The notes under the pieces: generated by a model
Database searches by the model: none
What the model was told of the DNA's origin: nothing
The model's input: only the letters and a program-made list of their open reading frames with translations
Program-made: the position numbers and the translations under genes
Part shown: piece by piece, positions 10,128-20,942 of the stretch
Layout: each line of letters opens with the position of its first letter
Position numbering within the stretch: the first letter of the stretch is position 1
Assembly: GCA_020248405.1 (NCBI GenBank)
Contig: JADCHQ010000021.1
Span: forward strand, 1 to 64,000
Origin: Rhodocyclaceae bacterium
GTDB taxonomy: Bacteria > Pseudomonadota > Gammaproteobacteria > Burkholderiales > Ga0077523
DNA length: 64,000 nucleotides
Reading direction: 5' to 3'

Positions 10128-11697
10128 CGCCCTCGGCCATTGGACGAATCATCGACTCGATGAAACCCTTTTCGTCCCCGTTGATACCGTACTTCTCAAA
10201 GAGCAGTTCGTCCGTCCAATCTCGATCCCAAGATTGCTGTGGAACCCATGAATAGGTCGACCGGAGCGCATGCTGTGTGATTTTTCGAAGCGACACGAGG
10301 AATCGAAAGAACCTTGATTTGCTATATCTCTGAAGACTTACCGCTTGCTCCCTCGTTACCAACGGACCCGCGAGGAGATACGTCTGAGTGCAGACCGAAC
10401 CTGGCGGTGCAACGATGGAAGGCCCGAGGACAAGTGCAGGAATAGCGCCACGCTCACCGTAAGCCTCTGGGAAAAGTACTTTCCATGCATCAATTAAGTG
10501 GGTGTTCTTTTTAATGTTTGTGCGCCGTGTATGTACCACTAAGCGCCGTCCTCTCTCAGTTCGATAAAGTGAAACAGAATCAGGGAACGCGCTGTCCTTA
10601 AAATCAGAGAAATTGGTTGGCAAACCGAACGGGGTGTCCCCACTAATAACCTGATCCATCGTTGGTTCGCGAAAACGTTGAACCCGCTCCAAGATCCCAA
10701 GGGCACGATGGTCCCGAACGAAGGTGTCTTGGGCGCCAAGATCGCGTCTGATTGTTGGCTGGCGATGCTCTCCCTGAAATAGAGTGTATTGAGCTTCACC
10801 CTGATATTCTCGGCCCCACAAGAAATACCCGACTCCGCCTTCGAAGTCGACGCCCGGGAATGCGGTGGACATTTTCGTGTAGTCAACCAGATGGCTTATG
10901 TGGCGGTCAGTAAGCATGGTATTTCTAAAATCATCCATGCCCCGACCACCAGCCAACCATCGCGAGGGGATTACCATGCTCAAATATCTCGGCTCCAGCC
11001 TAATTGCCTGTTCCACGAAAAGGTGGTAGATGGAAGAATCGCTCGTGCCACCTGCTCCACCTTTCATCTGATAAGGAGGATTGCCAACGATCACATCAAA
11101 TTGCATGTTCCCTCCAAACATCTTGGCTACGTGTTCAGCAACATTGTCTGTATGAATAAATGCGTAGGCATAGTTTTCAATATCTTTATTTCTAGCCAAT
11201 ATTGCTCGTGGGGCGCCACAGAACTGGCACTTCGTTTCGTTCCAGGTGTGCTCCAGCCGCTCGAACCAGATGTTGCCCGCGTCGTGTTGGAATGACCTGG
11301 CGATGGAATGCCGGCCCTGCGCGTGCTTGGAGCAATACAGGCTGCGCCGGGCAAGCAGGCTGGTCAGGTGTGTGATGGCGATGCCGTAGACCTGGCGCGT
11401 CAGGATGTGTTCGACGCGCTCTTCCAGATCCGGTATTTCTCCCGCCAGCCCGGTCACGAGCCGGCGGGTGATCTCGCGCAGGAACACCCCCGACTTGGTG
11501 CACGGGTCGAGAAACCGCACCGACTTGTCGGCCCACAAGTTGGCGCCGCCATGGTCGGCCGCCCAGGCTTGCGCCACAGTGTCGAGCATGCGATTGGCGA
11601 ACTCGGGCGGCGTGAACACCTCGTCGTTGGAGAGATTGGCAATGCAGGTCAGCACGTCAGGGTTGCGACCCCGCAGCGTGAAGGCGGCCTGTTCCAT
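10120..11697 (-). CDS. Eco57I-like N6-adenine DNA methyltransferase
   Basis: 525 residues. SAM-binding motif I is FLDPCTKSGVFLREI (about 61-75), with NDEVFTPPEFANRML just upstream. Catalytic motif IV is VIVGNPPYQ (about 200-208), the gamma-class adenine methylase signature. A CQFCGAP Cys motif lies between them. The C-terminal half should be the target-recognition region. Base composition drops markedly over about 10130-11250, which covers NPPY through the recognition domain, while motif I is as G+C-rich as the flanks. This is a sign of exchange of the specificity half. It abuts the PIN gene (stop and start share 11697). Confidence 0.88.
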
Positions 11698-12191
11698 TAA
11701 GCGGTGGCTCCCAGAACGAAGCGCGCGCGCTCGATGCGCAGCATCTGGAACGGGGTCATGAAACGCACCCCAAGGCCCAGGCAGGCGTTGGGGATTTTGA
11801 TGCGCACGGGGGAGTTGGACGGCACCTCGTGGGTGACCAGCGCGTGTCCACCCGCCAGGGCGTGGGCCAGAAGATGGAAGTCGGCCGCCAGCATGAAGGT
11901 GTTGACGGCGGCCGGCGCGTACTGCTGGCCCGTGGCCCAGGCGCTCACCGACGCGAACTGCGGCGCCAGGCTGGGTGGCGTGCGGCGGAAGAGCGCGGTG
12001 GCATGGTCGCGTGCCCAGTCGGAGAGTTCGTCCTGGCCGGCTTCAATCTCGTCGGCCACCTTGTCGATACTGAAGACTGTCCCGGTATTGCCCTTGTGGG
12101 TCAACCACTCCCAGAAGGCCGGGCAGAAGTCCAGGCCGTAGTGCAGGTTCTTCGCCGACATGAACACGTTGGAGTCCAGCAGGTAACTCAC
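11697..12191 (-). CDS. DUF4411 PIN-domain protein
   Basis: 164 residues. The N-terminal MSYLLDSNVFM carries the first PIN acidic residue (Asp), with later acidic and Asn-containing motifs (VADEIEAG, AADFHLLAHAL, LVTHEV). This matches DUF4411, a PIN-like family usually encoded beside ImmA/IrrE metalloproteases and treated as the toxin of a toxin-antitoxin-like pair. The start is GTG, overlapping the preceding stop in a GTGA junction, which supports this start and tight coupling. Its RNase activity is inferred from the family only. Confidence 0.82.
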   Translation of the reverse strand: MSYLLDSNVFMSAKNLHYGLDFCPAFWEWLTHKGNTGTVFSIDKVADEIEAGQDELSDWARDHATALFRRTPPSLAPQFASVSAWATGQQYAPAAVNTFMLAADFHLLAHALAGGHALVTHEVPSNSPVRIKIPNACLGLGVRFMTPFQMLRIERARFVLGATA

Positions 12192-13338
12192 GCCGAGACT
12201 CCTAGCTCGCGTGCCGTTTCGTGGAAGGTAGCGGCCTTGCGCATGCCCAGCAGCCGGTAGGCTTCGGTGAAAGGGGTCAGGCCTTCGAGCGTGCTGGCCA
12301 CGATGGCGCGGGCGAAGCGCTTGCTTGTACGGGCCCCGAGGCTGCGGTAGAAGTCACCGCCGCCGCTGCCACGTTCCTTGAGCGCACGCAGCCGTCCTGT
12401 TCGGCCCGGTAGTGCTGCCACAGCGCGTCCGGGCTCAGGTGGCCGGCGTCGAACAGGCGCCGCAGGGCTACCAGCGTACTGACCTTGAACTCGCGCGCCA
12501 GCCGCTGGATGGCGTCCGGGATCGGTTCGGCGGGATGGTGCTCGGCCTGGAGTTCCCGCAAGGGCATCAGCAACTCGGCGGCCACCTGATTGCACCAGCG
12601 CTCGGTGCGCTGCTCCGGCACGCGACCGGCCTGGGTGTCGGACACCCCCGTGGCACCCAGCCACAGGTGCGCCAGTTCGTGCGCCAGGGTGAACATCTGT
12701 GCTGCCTTGCTATCGGCACCGTTCAGGAAGATGAGCGGTGCCAGATCGTCGGCCAGCGCGAAGCCCCGGAACTCGCCCACGTCGAGCTTGCGATGGCTGT
12801 TGCTGCCCACCACCGAACTCGCCATTACCAGCACCCCGGCATCTTCGGCGCGGGCGATCATGCGGCGAAGGGCATCCGTCCACGTGGCGCACTGACGGCG
12901 TTCCTCGATGGACAGGGCGAGGGTGTCGCGCAGGCGCTGCGCCACGGCCTCGGGCGGCTCCCGCAGGTCCGCGCTGCCCACGAAGGGCAGCGCCGCGAGG
13001 CCGTGGAGGCGGGCGTGCTCGCGATACCAATCCTGCCGCTGCTGGCACAGGTAAAGGGTATCCAGCAGGTTTGTGCTGGGTTCGGCCAGCAGTTCGTCGC
13101 GCAGGGTTCGAAAGTCGGGCACCGGCAGCGTCAGGCGGGGCGGCTCGGGCAGAAAAAAGTAGCCGAAGGCGGTGTGGGTGATGCGAGCGAAGTCTTCCAG
13201 TTGCTTCAGGGTGGGCTGTGCCGTACCGCCGAGCCAGAGGGGCCACTTGGGAAAGCGCGCCGTGAGAGCGGCGTCCGTCAGCCGCGCGCGCCGGGCCGCC
13301 CACCGCAGCACCGGGATGGAGGCCGGCACCGTGTTCAT
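12188..13338 (-). pseudogene. ImmA/IrrE-family metallopeptidase, one-base frameshift
   Basis: The first frame (13338 down to about 12395) encodes a regulator-like N-terminus (VLRWAARRARLT), a central domain, and a zinc-protease motif FTLAHELAHLW (HELAH near residue 218-222). After HYRAEQ the frame goes out of register. The expected C-terminus (RLRALKERGSGGGDFYRS through FHETARELGVSA, ending 12188) continues in the neighbouring frame. Adding one base at about 12394 (GACGG to GACCGG in the sense strand) restores a continuous protein of about 382 residues. Unrepaired, the first frame ends at 12277 with a scrambled tail. It could be a real mutation or a base-calling error in a G/C-rich run. Confidence 0.8.
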
Positions 13339-13991
13339 GGGGGTCCGCCAGCAGCCCCGCCCGCAGGTTGCGCAAACCCGGCGGCGAGGTCGGCCACGGT
13401 CATGGGACGCCAGGTGCGCACTGGCGTGAAGATCTCGTGCTGGCCGAAGAGCGAGCCCGTGGCGCTGTGGGCAGCGGTGCCTGTGAGCACGTCGAGCCGG
13501 AAGTCGCGGCGCTGGAATTTACCCTTGCCGAGGTAGCCCCACTCGGCGAAGGTAATGGGTGCGCCGCTGCTGGTCTTCATGGTGAGCGCATCACCGTGCA
13601 CGAGATTCACTGACAGCACCTGTCCGGCCGCGCGGTACAAGGCGTCGGCCTCTTCAAGGTCCAGGTACGCGGCGAAGATCTCCAGCAGGTTGGCACGGCA
13701 CTCGGCGATGTTGTCAGGTAGCAGTTCGATGCCGTAGATGCACATCAGCGCCAGCAGCCCGTAGTGCTGGCGCTCGAAGTCGGACTTGCCGTACTTCAGC
13801 TCAACCGCGGCGACCTTGCGCCGCAGAATCTGCACCAGGAAGTTGCCGCTGCCGCAGGCGGGTTCGAGGAAGCGCGAATCGATCCGCTGGGTTTCGCCCT
13901 TTACAAGATCGAGCATGGCCTCCACGAGCCAGGCGGGGGTGAACACTTCCCCATGGTCGGCGACGCGCTGTTTCGATTTGACGATGCTCAT
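13335..13991 (-). CDS. Short N6-type DNA methyltransferase-like protein
   Basis: 218 residues. HGEVFTPAWLVEAMLD (14-29) and motif I FLEPACGSGNFLVQIL (41-56) define a type I/IIG-like adenine methylase SAM-binding core. MCIYGIELLPDNIAECRANL and LVHGDAL follow. No NPP(Y/F) catalytic motif is visible, and the protein is shorter than a full methylase, ending in a Gly/Ala/Pro tail. It may be a partner or regulatory subunit of the Eco57I-like enzyme or a truncated enzyme. It is the first gene of the cassette, 27 bp after the sulfatase-like gene, and overlaps the peptidase gene by 4 bp. Confidence 0.78.
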   Translation of the reverse strand: MSIVKSKQRVADHGEVFTPAWLVEAMLDLVKGETQRIDSRFLEPACGSGNFLVQILRRKVAAVELKYGKSDFERQHYGLLALMCIYGIELLPDNIAECRANLLEIFAAYLDLEEADALYRAAGQVLSVNLVHGDALTMKTSSGAPITFAEWGYLGKGKFQRRDFRLDVLTGTAAHSATGSLFGQHEIFTPVRTWRPMTVADLAAGFAQPAGGAAGGPP

Positions 13992-14018
13992 GGTTCGATG
14001 GCTTCGTCCCCGGGCCGT

Positions 14019-15512
14019 TCATCGCGACGGCTGGTCGGCGCGCTCCACGGTTAGCGAGGGGTCGCGGCGCGAGTCGGCATCCGCCCCGGCGCCGTGGCGC
14101 AGGGGGTTGATGCCCCAGATCATGGGCACGGCCACGCGGCGCGGCGCGGCCAGCTCGGCGAGGAACTGGGAGGGCACCATCTCCCAGGCGTAGTCGTTGA
14201 GCCGCCTGGAGAGCTCGGCCACCCGTTCGGGGAAGCGGTCGGCGGCGTTGTCTTCCTCGCCTGGATCGCGGTTCACGTCGTAGAGCTCCACGCGGCCCGG
14301 CAAGCCCGCGGTGACCACCACCTTCCAGTCGCCCATGCGCAGCACGCCGTGCAGGTCATCCAGGGCGATGAGCACTTCCTTGCGAGGGGACAGGGCGTTG
14401 CCGCGGATGCTCTTCCACTGGTCGAAGCCGTCCAGCGCCTTGCGCTGGTCCAGCTTGATGCCGGCGGCCGCCAGCACGGTGGGGTACACGTCGGTGACGT
14501 GCATCAGGCCGGTGGCGATGCCCGGCTCCAGTTGCGCCGGCCAGTGCAGCAGTGCCGGCACCCGCGAGCCGCCTTCGTAGGGGCCGCCCATGCCCTCGCG
14601 GTAGGGGCCGTTGTCGGCGGCGCCGCGCTCCACGTCGCCGTCGCCGGAGGGGAACTTGCGCGGCACGGCGCCGCCGTTGTCGGTGTGGAACAGCAGCAGC
14701 GTGTCGGCCAGCATGCCCTTCTTCTCCAGGGCATCCACCACCGCGCCCACGGCGTCGTCCAGGGCGCTCACCATGGCGGCGTAGGTGCGGCGGTTCTCGT
14801 CGCGGATGCCGGCGTTGCGGGCCAGGTGCTCGGGCGGCGCGGCCAGCGGCGCGGCCGGAGCGGTGAAGGACACCACCAGGAACAGCGGCGCGGCGGCGTC
14901 GTGGCGCGTCACCACAGCGGCCGCCTCGCGCCCCAGCAGGGTGGTGACGTAACCCTCTTCCTTCACCGGCTTGTCGTTGCGCCACCAGTCGGGGCCCAGG
15001 GCGTTGCTGCGCTTGAAGGGATCCACCTGTCCCATGAGGGGGCCGTAATGGTGGTCGAAGCCGCGTCGGTTGGGGCGCTGCTCGGGCCGCGCGTGGCCCA
15101 GTTGCCACTTGCCCACCCAGGCGGTGCGGTAGCCCGCTTCCTTGAGGGTTTGCGACAGCAGCTTCTCGTCCGGCGGCAGGCCATAGCCGCTGGAGGGCAG
15201 GATGGACTGGGTCTGCAGGCCATAGCGCATGGGGTAGCGGCCGGTGAGCAGCGCGGCGCGCGTCTGGGTGGACCAGGGCGTGACGTAGTACTGGTTGAGG
15301 CGCACGCCCCGTTCGGCCAGCCGGTCGATGCGCGGGGTGCGGATCTCCTTGCCCAGATAGCCCAGGTCCTGCCAGCCCAGGTCGTCGGCCAGCAGGATCA
15401 CCACGTGGGGGCGCGGCGCGGCGGCGGCGAAGCCTGGCAGCGCGAGCGCCAGCAACAGCGCGGTGGCAAGGCTGCGCGGCAGGCGCGGGAACAATCCGGA
15501 AGCTAGGCCCAT
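14019..15512 (-). CDS. Sulfatase-family protein, probably catalytically dead
   Basis: 497 residues with a signal peptide (hydrophobic 16-28, AAAA/APRP). The fold is that of an arylsulfatase: LADDLGWQDLG (metal Asp43, Asp44), ALLTGRYPMRYGL, HTDNGG (Asp278, Asn279) and YEGGSRVP. Four catalytic positions deviate: the formylglycine Cys in CxPxR is Ser81 in STQTR; the His of GKWHLG is Gln137; the His of APHxPL is Ala220; the Lys four residues before YEGG is Met308. Metal ligands and Arg85 are kept. The protein probably binds but does not hydrolyse sulfate esters, unless it is a diverged enzyme. The start was chosen at the signal peptide; upstream residues of the longer frame look non-coding. Confidence 0.85.
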   Translation of the reverse strand: MGLASGLFPRLPRSLATALLLALALPGFAAAAPRPHVVILLADDLGWQDLGYLGKEIRTPRIDRLAERGVRLNQYYVTPWSTQTRAALLTGRYPMRYGLQTQSILPSSGYGLPPDEKLLSQTLKEAGYRTAWVGKWQLGHARPEQRPNRRGFDHHYGPLMGQVDPFKRSNALGPDWWRNDKPVKEEGYVTTLLGREAAAVVTRHDAAAPLFLVVSFTAPAAPLAAPPEHLARNAGIRDENRRTYAAMVSALDDAVGAVVDALEKKGMLADTLLLFHTDNGGAVPRKFPSGDGDVERGAADNGPYREGMGGPYEGGSRVPALLHWPAQLEPGIATGLMHVTDVYPTVLAAAGIKLDQRKALDGFDQWKSIRGNALSPRKEVLIALDDLHGVLRMGDWKVVVTAGLPGRVELYDVNRDPGEEDNAADRFPERVAELSRRLNDYAWEMVPSQFLAELAAPRRVAVPMIWGINPLRHGAGADADSRRDPSLTVERADQPSR

Positions 15513-15647
15513 GGGTCGCGGTTGACGGTGCGTGGGGAGGGGGTGATAAAGGATGTTACTGCACACCGCGCGGCCCTCGCGGCGCGTGTTGTCCAGCCTG
15601 CGCGTGTCCAAGGCCAGCGAGGGACCGTGTGCTAGCATCGATTCGCC

Positions 15648-17206
15648 ATGGCCGAGCACGACATTCTCATCCGCACCCTCGATGCAGTGGGTGCGCGCCT
15701 GCAGCGCAACCGCGTGCTGCGGGCGGCCACCGGTGCCGTCCTGGTGGCGCTGGCCGGTGGCATCCTGGCTGCCTGGTTGCAGTGGTCCATGGGGCCGGGT
15801 GCGGGGCGCGGCCCGCTGGGCTTCAGCGGGGTGGTGCTGCTGGGGCTGCTGGCGGGCGCGGCAGTGATTGCATGGCCCACCCGGTGGGAGCGCGCAAGCC
15901 GGGCCGCTGCCGCCCGGGAGGCCGACCGCCGCGGTGGCACCCAGGAGCTGTTGGTGTCGGCGCTGGAGTTCCGTGCCGCCCAGGCGGCCACGCCGTGGAC
16001 CACGCTGGTGCAGCAGCGCGCCGCCGAGGCGGCCGCGGCCCTCGATCCGCGCCGCCTGGTGCCGGTGCGGCTGCCGTTGCTGGCGCCGGCGGCGGTGCCG
16101 CTGCTGCTGGTGCTGGCGGGGCTATGGTCGCTGCCGCCGCGCGTGGCGGTGCTCGGGGCGGGCGAGGCAAGCGCGGCCGTGCGCGGCGACGACGCGGCGC
16201 TGGCTGGCGAATTGCGCGCCCTGGCCGAGGAGGCCGCCCGCCGCGGAGACGAGGCGGCGCGGGCGCAATTGGACGCGGCCCTGGCCGCGCTGGATCAGGA
16301 GGGCCAGAGCGATGCGCAGCGCCGCCGCGCCCTGGATGCGGCACGCGATGCGCTGGGGCGCCGCGCTCTTGAAACCGAGGCGCAATGGGAACAGCTGCGC
16401 CGCGTGGCCCAGTCGCTGGAGGGCCGGCCGGAGATGCGCGAGGTGGCGCGCGCCCTGAAGGATCGCGATGCGGCCCGGGCCGCCGAGGCCCTGCGCAAGC
16501 TCGCCGAGCAGCGCGGCGAAAGCGCGCAGCCCGACCAGAGCGCCGGGGCGCAGTCCAAACCCGAGGCCCTGGCCGAGGCGCTGGAGGGCGCCGCCCGGGA
16601 CACGCGCGAGGCCCAGGGCGAGACCTCCGGGCGGTTTCAGAAAGCCGTGCGCGGGCTGGAGGAGCTGGCCGCCAAGCTCGACCTGCAGCAACGGGCCAAT
16701 CAGGCCGCGCGCAAGCTCGACGCAAAATCCCTTTCCCTGCAACGTGCCGCCTCCATGGCGGCCAACCGCTACGGCCAGCAGGAGGGCACGCCCTCGGGCG
16801 ATGGCGCCCCCGATACCGGCTCGGCCAACATCTCCGGCGGCACCATGTTCCGTATGGGCGCCGTGGCCCAGGAAAAAGAGGCCAGCGCCCGCGAAGGCGG
16901 CCGGGCGGGCGATGCCAGCGGCAGCGCCCAGGGCACCGAGGTGGTGGGCGAGCAGCCGGCACCCCGCCCCAAGGCCACCTATCAACTGGAGCGCATCGCC
17001 GAGCGCCCCGGTGCCGAGGCGGCCGAGGTGGACGATGTGTTCTACGCCGCCAGCCGCCAGGGCGAGGCGCGCGTGCCCGCCAGCCCGGCGATGCCCGTGT
17101 ACCGCGGTGCCACCGAGCAGGCCATGAGCCCCGAGCGCATCACCCTGCGTCATCGCGCCCTGGTGCGCGAATTCTTCAACCGACCCACCGAAAGCAGCGC
17201 CACGCC

Positions 17207-17210
<4 letters not shown>
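15648..17210 (+). CDS. Hypothetical membrane protein with coiled coil, MoxR operon
   Basis: 520 residues. Two transmembrane segments lie near 26-47 and 60-78 and a third near 140-165. A long Ala/Arg/Glu-rich helical region (about 180-370) is probably coiled coil, followed by a low-complexity Gly/Ser/Ala tail with a charged end. The layout recalls DUF4175-like proteins encoded beside MoxR/VWA operons, but I do not recognise the family with certainty. Its stop overlaps the MoxR start (ATGA), indicating one transcript. It is probably an inner-membrane partner of the MoxR/VWA machinery. Confidence 0.7.
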
Positions 17211-18196
<986 letters not shown>

Positions 18197-18251
18197 GCTT
18201 TCGGCGCCCGCGCCGGCCCGGTGGCTGGCGCGAGCCTTGGACGCCCCCTGC

Positions 18252-19139
18252 ATGGATCGCAGCGCTTCCCCCTTCCCCGAGGACTTCGTCCGGCGCCTCG
18301 AGCACCTCACGCTCGCCACGCGCGCGCCGGTGTCGGGCCATCTGCGCGGCGCCCATCGCTCGCGGCGCACCGGCAGCGGCATGGTGTTCTCCGACTACCG
18401 CCCCTATGTGCCCGGCGATGACCTGCGCAACCTGGACTGGGGCATCTGGATGCGCCTGGACCGGTTGGTGCTGCGGCTGTTCGAGGAAGAAGCCGACCTG
18501 CCCGTGTACCTGCTGCTCGACGCCAGCGCTTCCATGGGGTGCGGCGAGCCGGCGAAGTTCGATTTCGCCCGCCGCGCCGTGGCGGCGCTCGCCTGGCTGG
18601 CCCTGGTGAACCACGACCGCGTCACCACGGTGGCCTGGAACGAAGGCGTGGCGCGCGAGCTGCCCGTGCGGCGCGGCCGCGCCGCCCTGTGGCCCGTGCT
18701 GCGTTTTCTCGAGGCGCTGCGGCCCTCGGGTGGCACCAGCCTGGAGGCATCCCTGCGCGCCTGTTTTGGAGCGCGCAGGCCACGGGGCCTAGTGGTGCTC
18801 GTGTCCGATTTCATGGATCCGGCCGGCTTCGAGGCGGCGGCCGCGTGGCTGTCGCGCTTCGGGCACGAACTGTTCGCCCTTCAGGTGCTCTCGCCCCAGG
18901 AGCTGTCGCCCGACTTGCCCGAGCAGGCGTTGCTCGAAGACGCCGAGAGCGGCGCCACGGACCTGGTGCGTGTCACGCCCGCCCTGCTGGCGGCCTACCG
19001 CGAGGCCCTCGAAGCCCACGGGCGCGAGCTGGAAGGGGCCTGCCAGCGGCGCGGTTGGAGCTGGCTGCGGGCTCGATCCGACACCGCCTTCGACGAGGTG
19101 CTGCTGCGCGCCTTGCGGGAGCAGGGGGTGCTGCGATGA
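18252..19139 (+). CDS. DUF58 / VWA-like protein
   Basis: 295 residues. The DUF58 signature FSDYRPYVPGDDLRNLDWGIWMR (about 44-66) is followed by a VWA fold with an intact MIDAS-type motif, LLLDASASMG (about 87-96), and later LVVLVSDFMDP. DUF58 proteins work with MoxR ATPases. ATG 18252 is used because the only upstream alternative is a TTG at 18237. The stop overlaps the next start (ATGA). Confidence 0.92.
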   Translation: MDRSASPFPEDFVRRLEHLTLATRAPVSGHLRGAHRSRRTGSGMVFSDYRPYVPGDDLRNLDWGIWMRLDRLVLRLFEEEADLPVYLLLDASASMGCGEPAKFDFARRAVAALAWLALVNHDRVTTVAWNEGVARELPVRRGRAALWPVLRFLEALRPSGGTSLEASLRACFGARRPRGLVVLVSDFMDPAGFEAAAAWLSRFGHELFALQVLSPQELSPDLPEQALLEDAESGATDLVRVTPALLAAYREALEAHGRELEGACQRRGWSWLRARSDTAFDEVLLRALREQGVLR

Positions 19140-20935
19140 GCTTCACCGCGCTTGCGCCGGGGCTGTCGCTGGCGCTGCTCGCCGCGGTGGCGGCTGCGGT
19201 GCTGGGCCTGTACCTGCTGCGCCCGCCGCCGCGCCGCGTGGTGGTGGCCTCGCGGTTGATCTGGGCCCGGGTGCTGGCCCGTCAGCAGCGCCAGTCAGAG
19301 CCGTGGCGCTGGTGGCTGTCCCTGGCGCTGGCACTGGCCATCGGGCTGGCGCTGACGGCCGCGGCGCTGCGGCCCGAACCCGGCGCTGCCGGGGCGCCGC
19401 GGCGACTGATCGTGGTGTTGGACACAGCGCCTTCCATGGCGACCCTGCGCTCCGATGGCCGCAGCCGTTTCGAGCATGCCCGCGAGGCGTTGCGCGGCCT
19501 GCTGGGCGAGGGCGCGCGCGGCGATCGCATCGCGCTGGTGGACACCATGGGCATGGGCGGCGCCCCTTCATTCCAGGAGGCCTCCGCGGCGCTGGCGTCG
19601 GCGCAGTCGCTGCAGCCAGCCGCGGCCGGCCGGCCGCGGCTTCCCGACCTTGCGGCCCTTGCCGGCGCCGTGGCCGATACGCCGGTGCTGTTCATCACCG
19701 ACGGCGTGTGGCCCCAGGCGCTGCCAGCCGATGCGCGCACGGTGTCGGTGTTCGAGCCCGCTGCCAACGTGGGCATTACAGCCTTCGAGGTGCGCGCCGC
19801 GGCCACGGATCCGCGTCGTTTCGAGGCCTTCGTGGAGGTGGCCAATGCGGGCAGCGAGGCCGCGCAGGTGCGCGTGTCCATCGCCGGGGCAGGCCGCGAG
19901 CCCGTGCAGCGCGACCTCACCGTGTCTGCGCGCGATTACCGCGCCTTCAGCGTGCCCGTGAGCGGCTTCGCGGGCGGCGCGCTGCGCGCCACGGTGCGCG
20001 CCGAGGGCGACGCCTTCGCGGGCGACGATTCCGCCTGGGCCTTCCTGCCGCTGAACCGCTTCCTGCGGGTGGCGTTGGTGACAGCGGGCAACGCGCCGCT
20101 GGAGCGCGCCTTGCGGCTCGATGGGCGCCTGCAGGTTTCGGTGATTGCCCCGGCCGGCTTCCGGGCGCGCGAGGGTGTCGACCTGTACGTGTTCGACCGC
20201 TTCGCGCCCGCCGAGGCGCCCACTGTGCCGGCGCTGCTGTGGCGCCCGCCGCGCAGCCCGTGGCTGCCCGGGTTGCTGCCCGAGCGCGTCAAGCCTTCGG
20301 TGGAAAACTGGCTGGAGGGCCACCCGGTGCTCGACAACGTGTCGCTGCGCGATGCGCAGATAGAGCGCGCCGCGGGCTTTGAGGTGCCGCAGGGCGTGGC
20401 GCCCGCGGCGCAGTCGTGGACGGCGCTGGCGCGGGCGGGCGACGGGGCAGCGCTGGTGGCGGCCTCGGCTTCGGCGCCGCGGCGGCTGGCGGTAGGCTTC
20501 GCCCTGGCCGATTCCGCCTTTGCCGACACCGCCTCTTTCCCGGTGCTGCTGGCCAACGCCGTGCAGTGGTTGTCCGACGAACCGCCGGCGGTGCTGCGCG
20601 ATCCGGGCACGGTGGTGGTGCCCATGGAAAACGCCCGCATCTTCACGCCCGGCGGCGAGACGCCGCCCGTGCGCCACGTGCCCGGCGCCACGCTGGTGGA
20701 GGCGCGCGAGGCCACGCTGTTCACCGCCGAGGCCGAGCAGGGGCGCATGCGCGTCATCGCCCAGTCCCTGGACGCGGCGCGCAGCGACGTGAACGCCTCG
20801 CGGCTGCAGGCCAGTGCCTTGCCTGCCGGGCGCGGCGGACAGGGCGCGGCACCGCCGTGGTTGTGGCTGCTGGCCCTGGCTGGCGCGCTGATGCTGGCGG
20901 AGTGGCTTGCCTGGAACCGGCGGGTGACGCAATGA
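19136..20935 (+). CDS. BatA-like membrane protein with degenerate VWA domain
   Basis: 599 residues. The N-terminus matches the BatA/aerotolerance N-terminal domain: a membrane segment at about 10-30, a basic linker and a second segment near 60-78. The VWA-like domain begins LIVVLDTAPSM (about 93-103), where the MIDAS DxSxS reads DTAPS, so metal binding is doubtful. Beta-rich domains follow, then a C-terminal transmembrane segment (LWLLALAGALMLAEWLAW). It probably sits in the inner membrane with the large domain in the periplasm, assembled by MoxR. Confidence 0.82.
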   Translation: MSFTALAPGLSLALLAAVAAAVLGLYLLRPPPRRVVVASRLIWARVLARQQRQSEPWRWWLSLALALAIGLALTAAALRPEPGAAGAPRRLIVVLDTAPSMATLRSDGRSRFEHAREALRGLLGEGARGDRIALVDTMGMGGAPSFQEASAALASAQSLQPAAAGRPRLPDLAALAGAVADTPVLFITDGVWPQALPADARTVSVFEPAANVGITAFEVRAAATDPRRFEAFVEVANAGSEAAQVRVSIAGAGREPVQRDLTVSARDYRAFSVPVSGFAGGALRATVRAEGDAFAGDDSAWAFLPLNRFLRVALVTAGNAPLERALRLDGRLQVSVIAPAGFRAREGVDLYVFDRFAPAEAPTVPALLWRPPRSPWLPGLLPERVKPSVENWLEGHPVLDNVSLRDAQIERAAGFEVPQGVAPAAQSWTALARAGDGAALVAASASAPRRLAVGFALADSAFADTASFPVLLANAVQWLSDEPPAVLRDPGTVVVPMENARIFTPGGETPPVRHVPGATLVEAREATLFTAEAEQGRMRVIAQSLDAARSDVNASRLQASALPAGRGGQGAAPPWLWLLALAGALMLAEWLAWNRRVTQ

Positions 20936-20942
20936 GGCTCCC

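Noticed and set aside
14019..15659. Longer start for the sulfatase-like gene at 15659
   Set aside because: The extra 49 residues have no family similarity and would bury the signal peptide.
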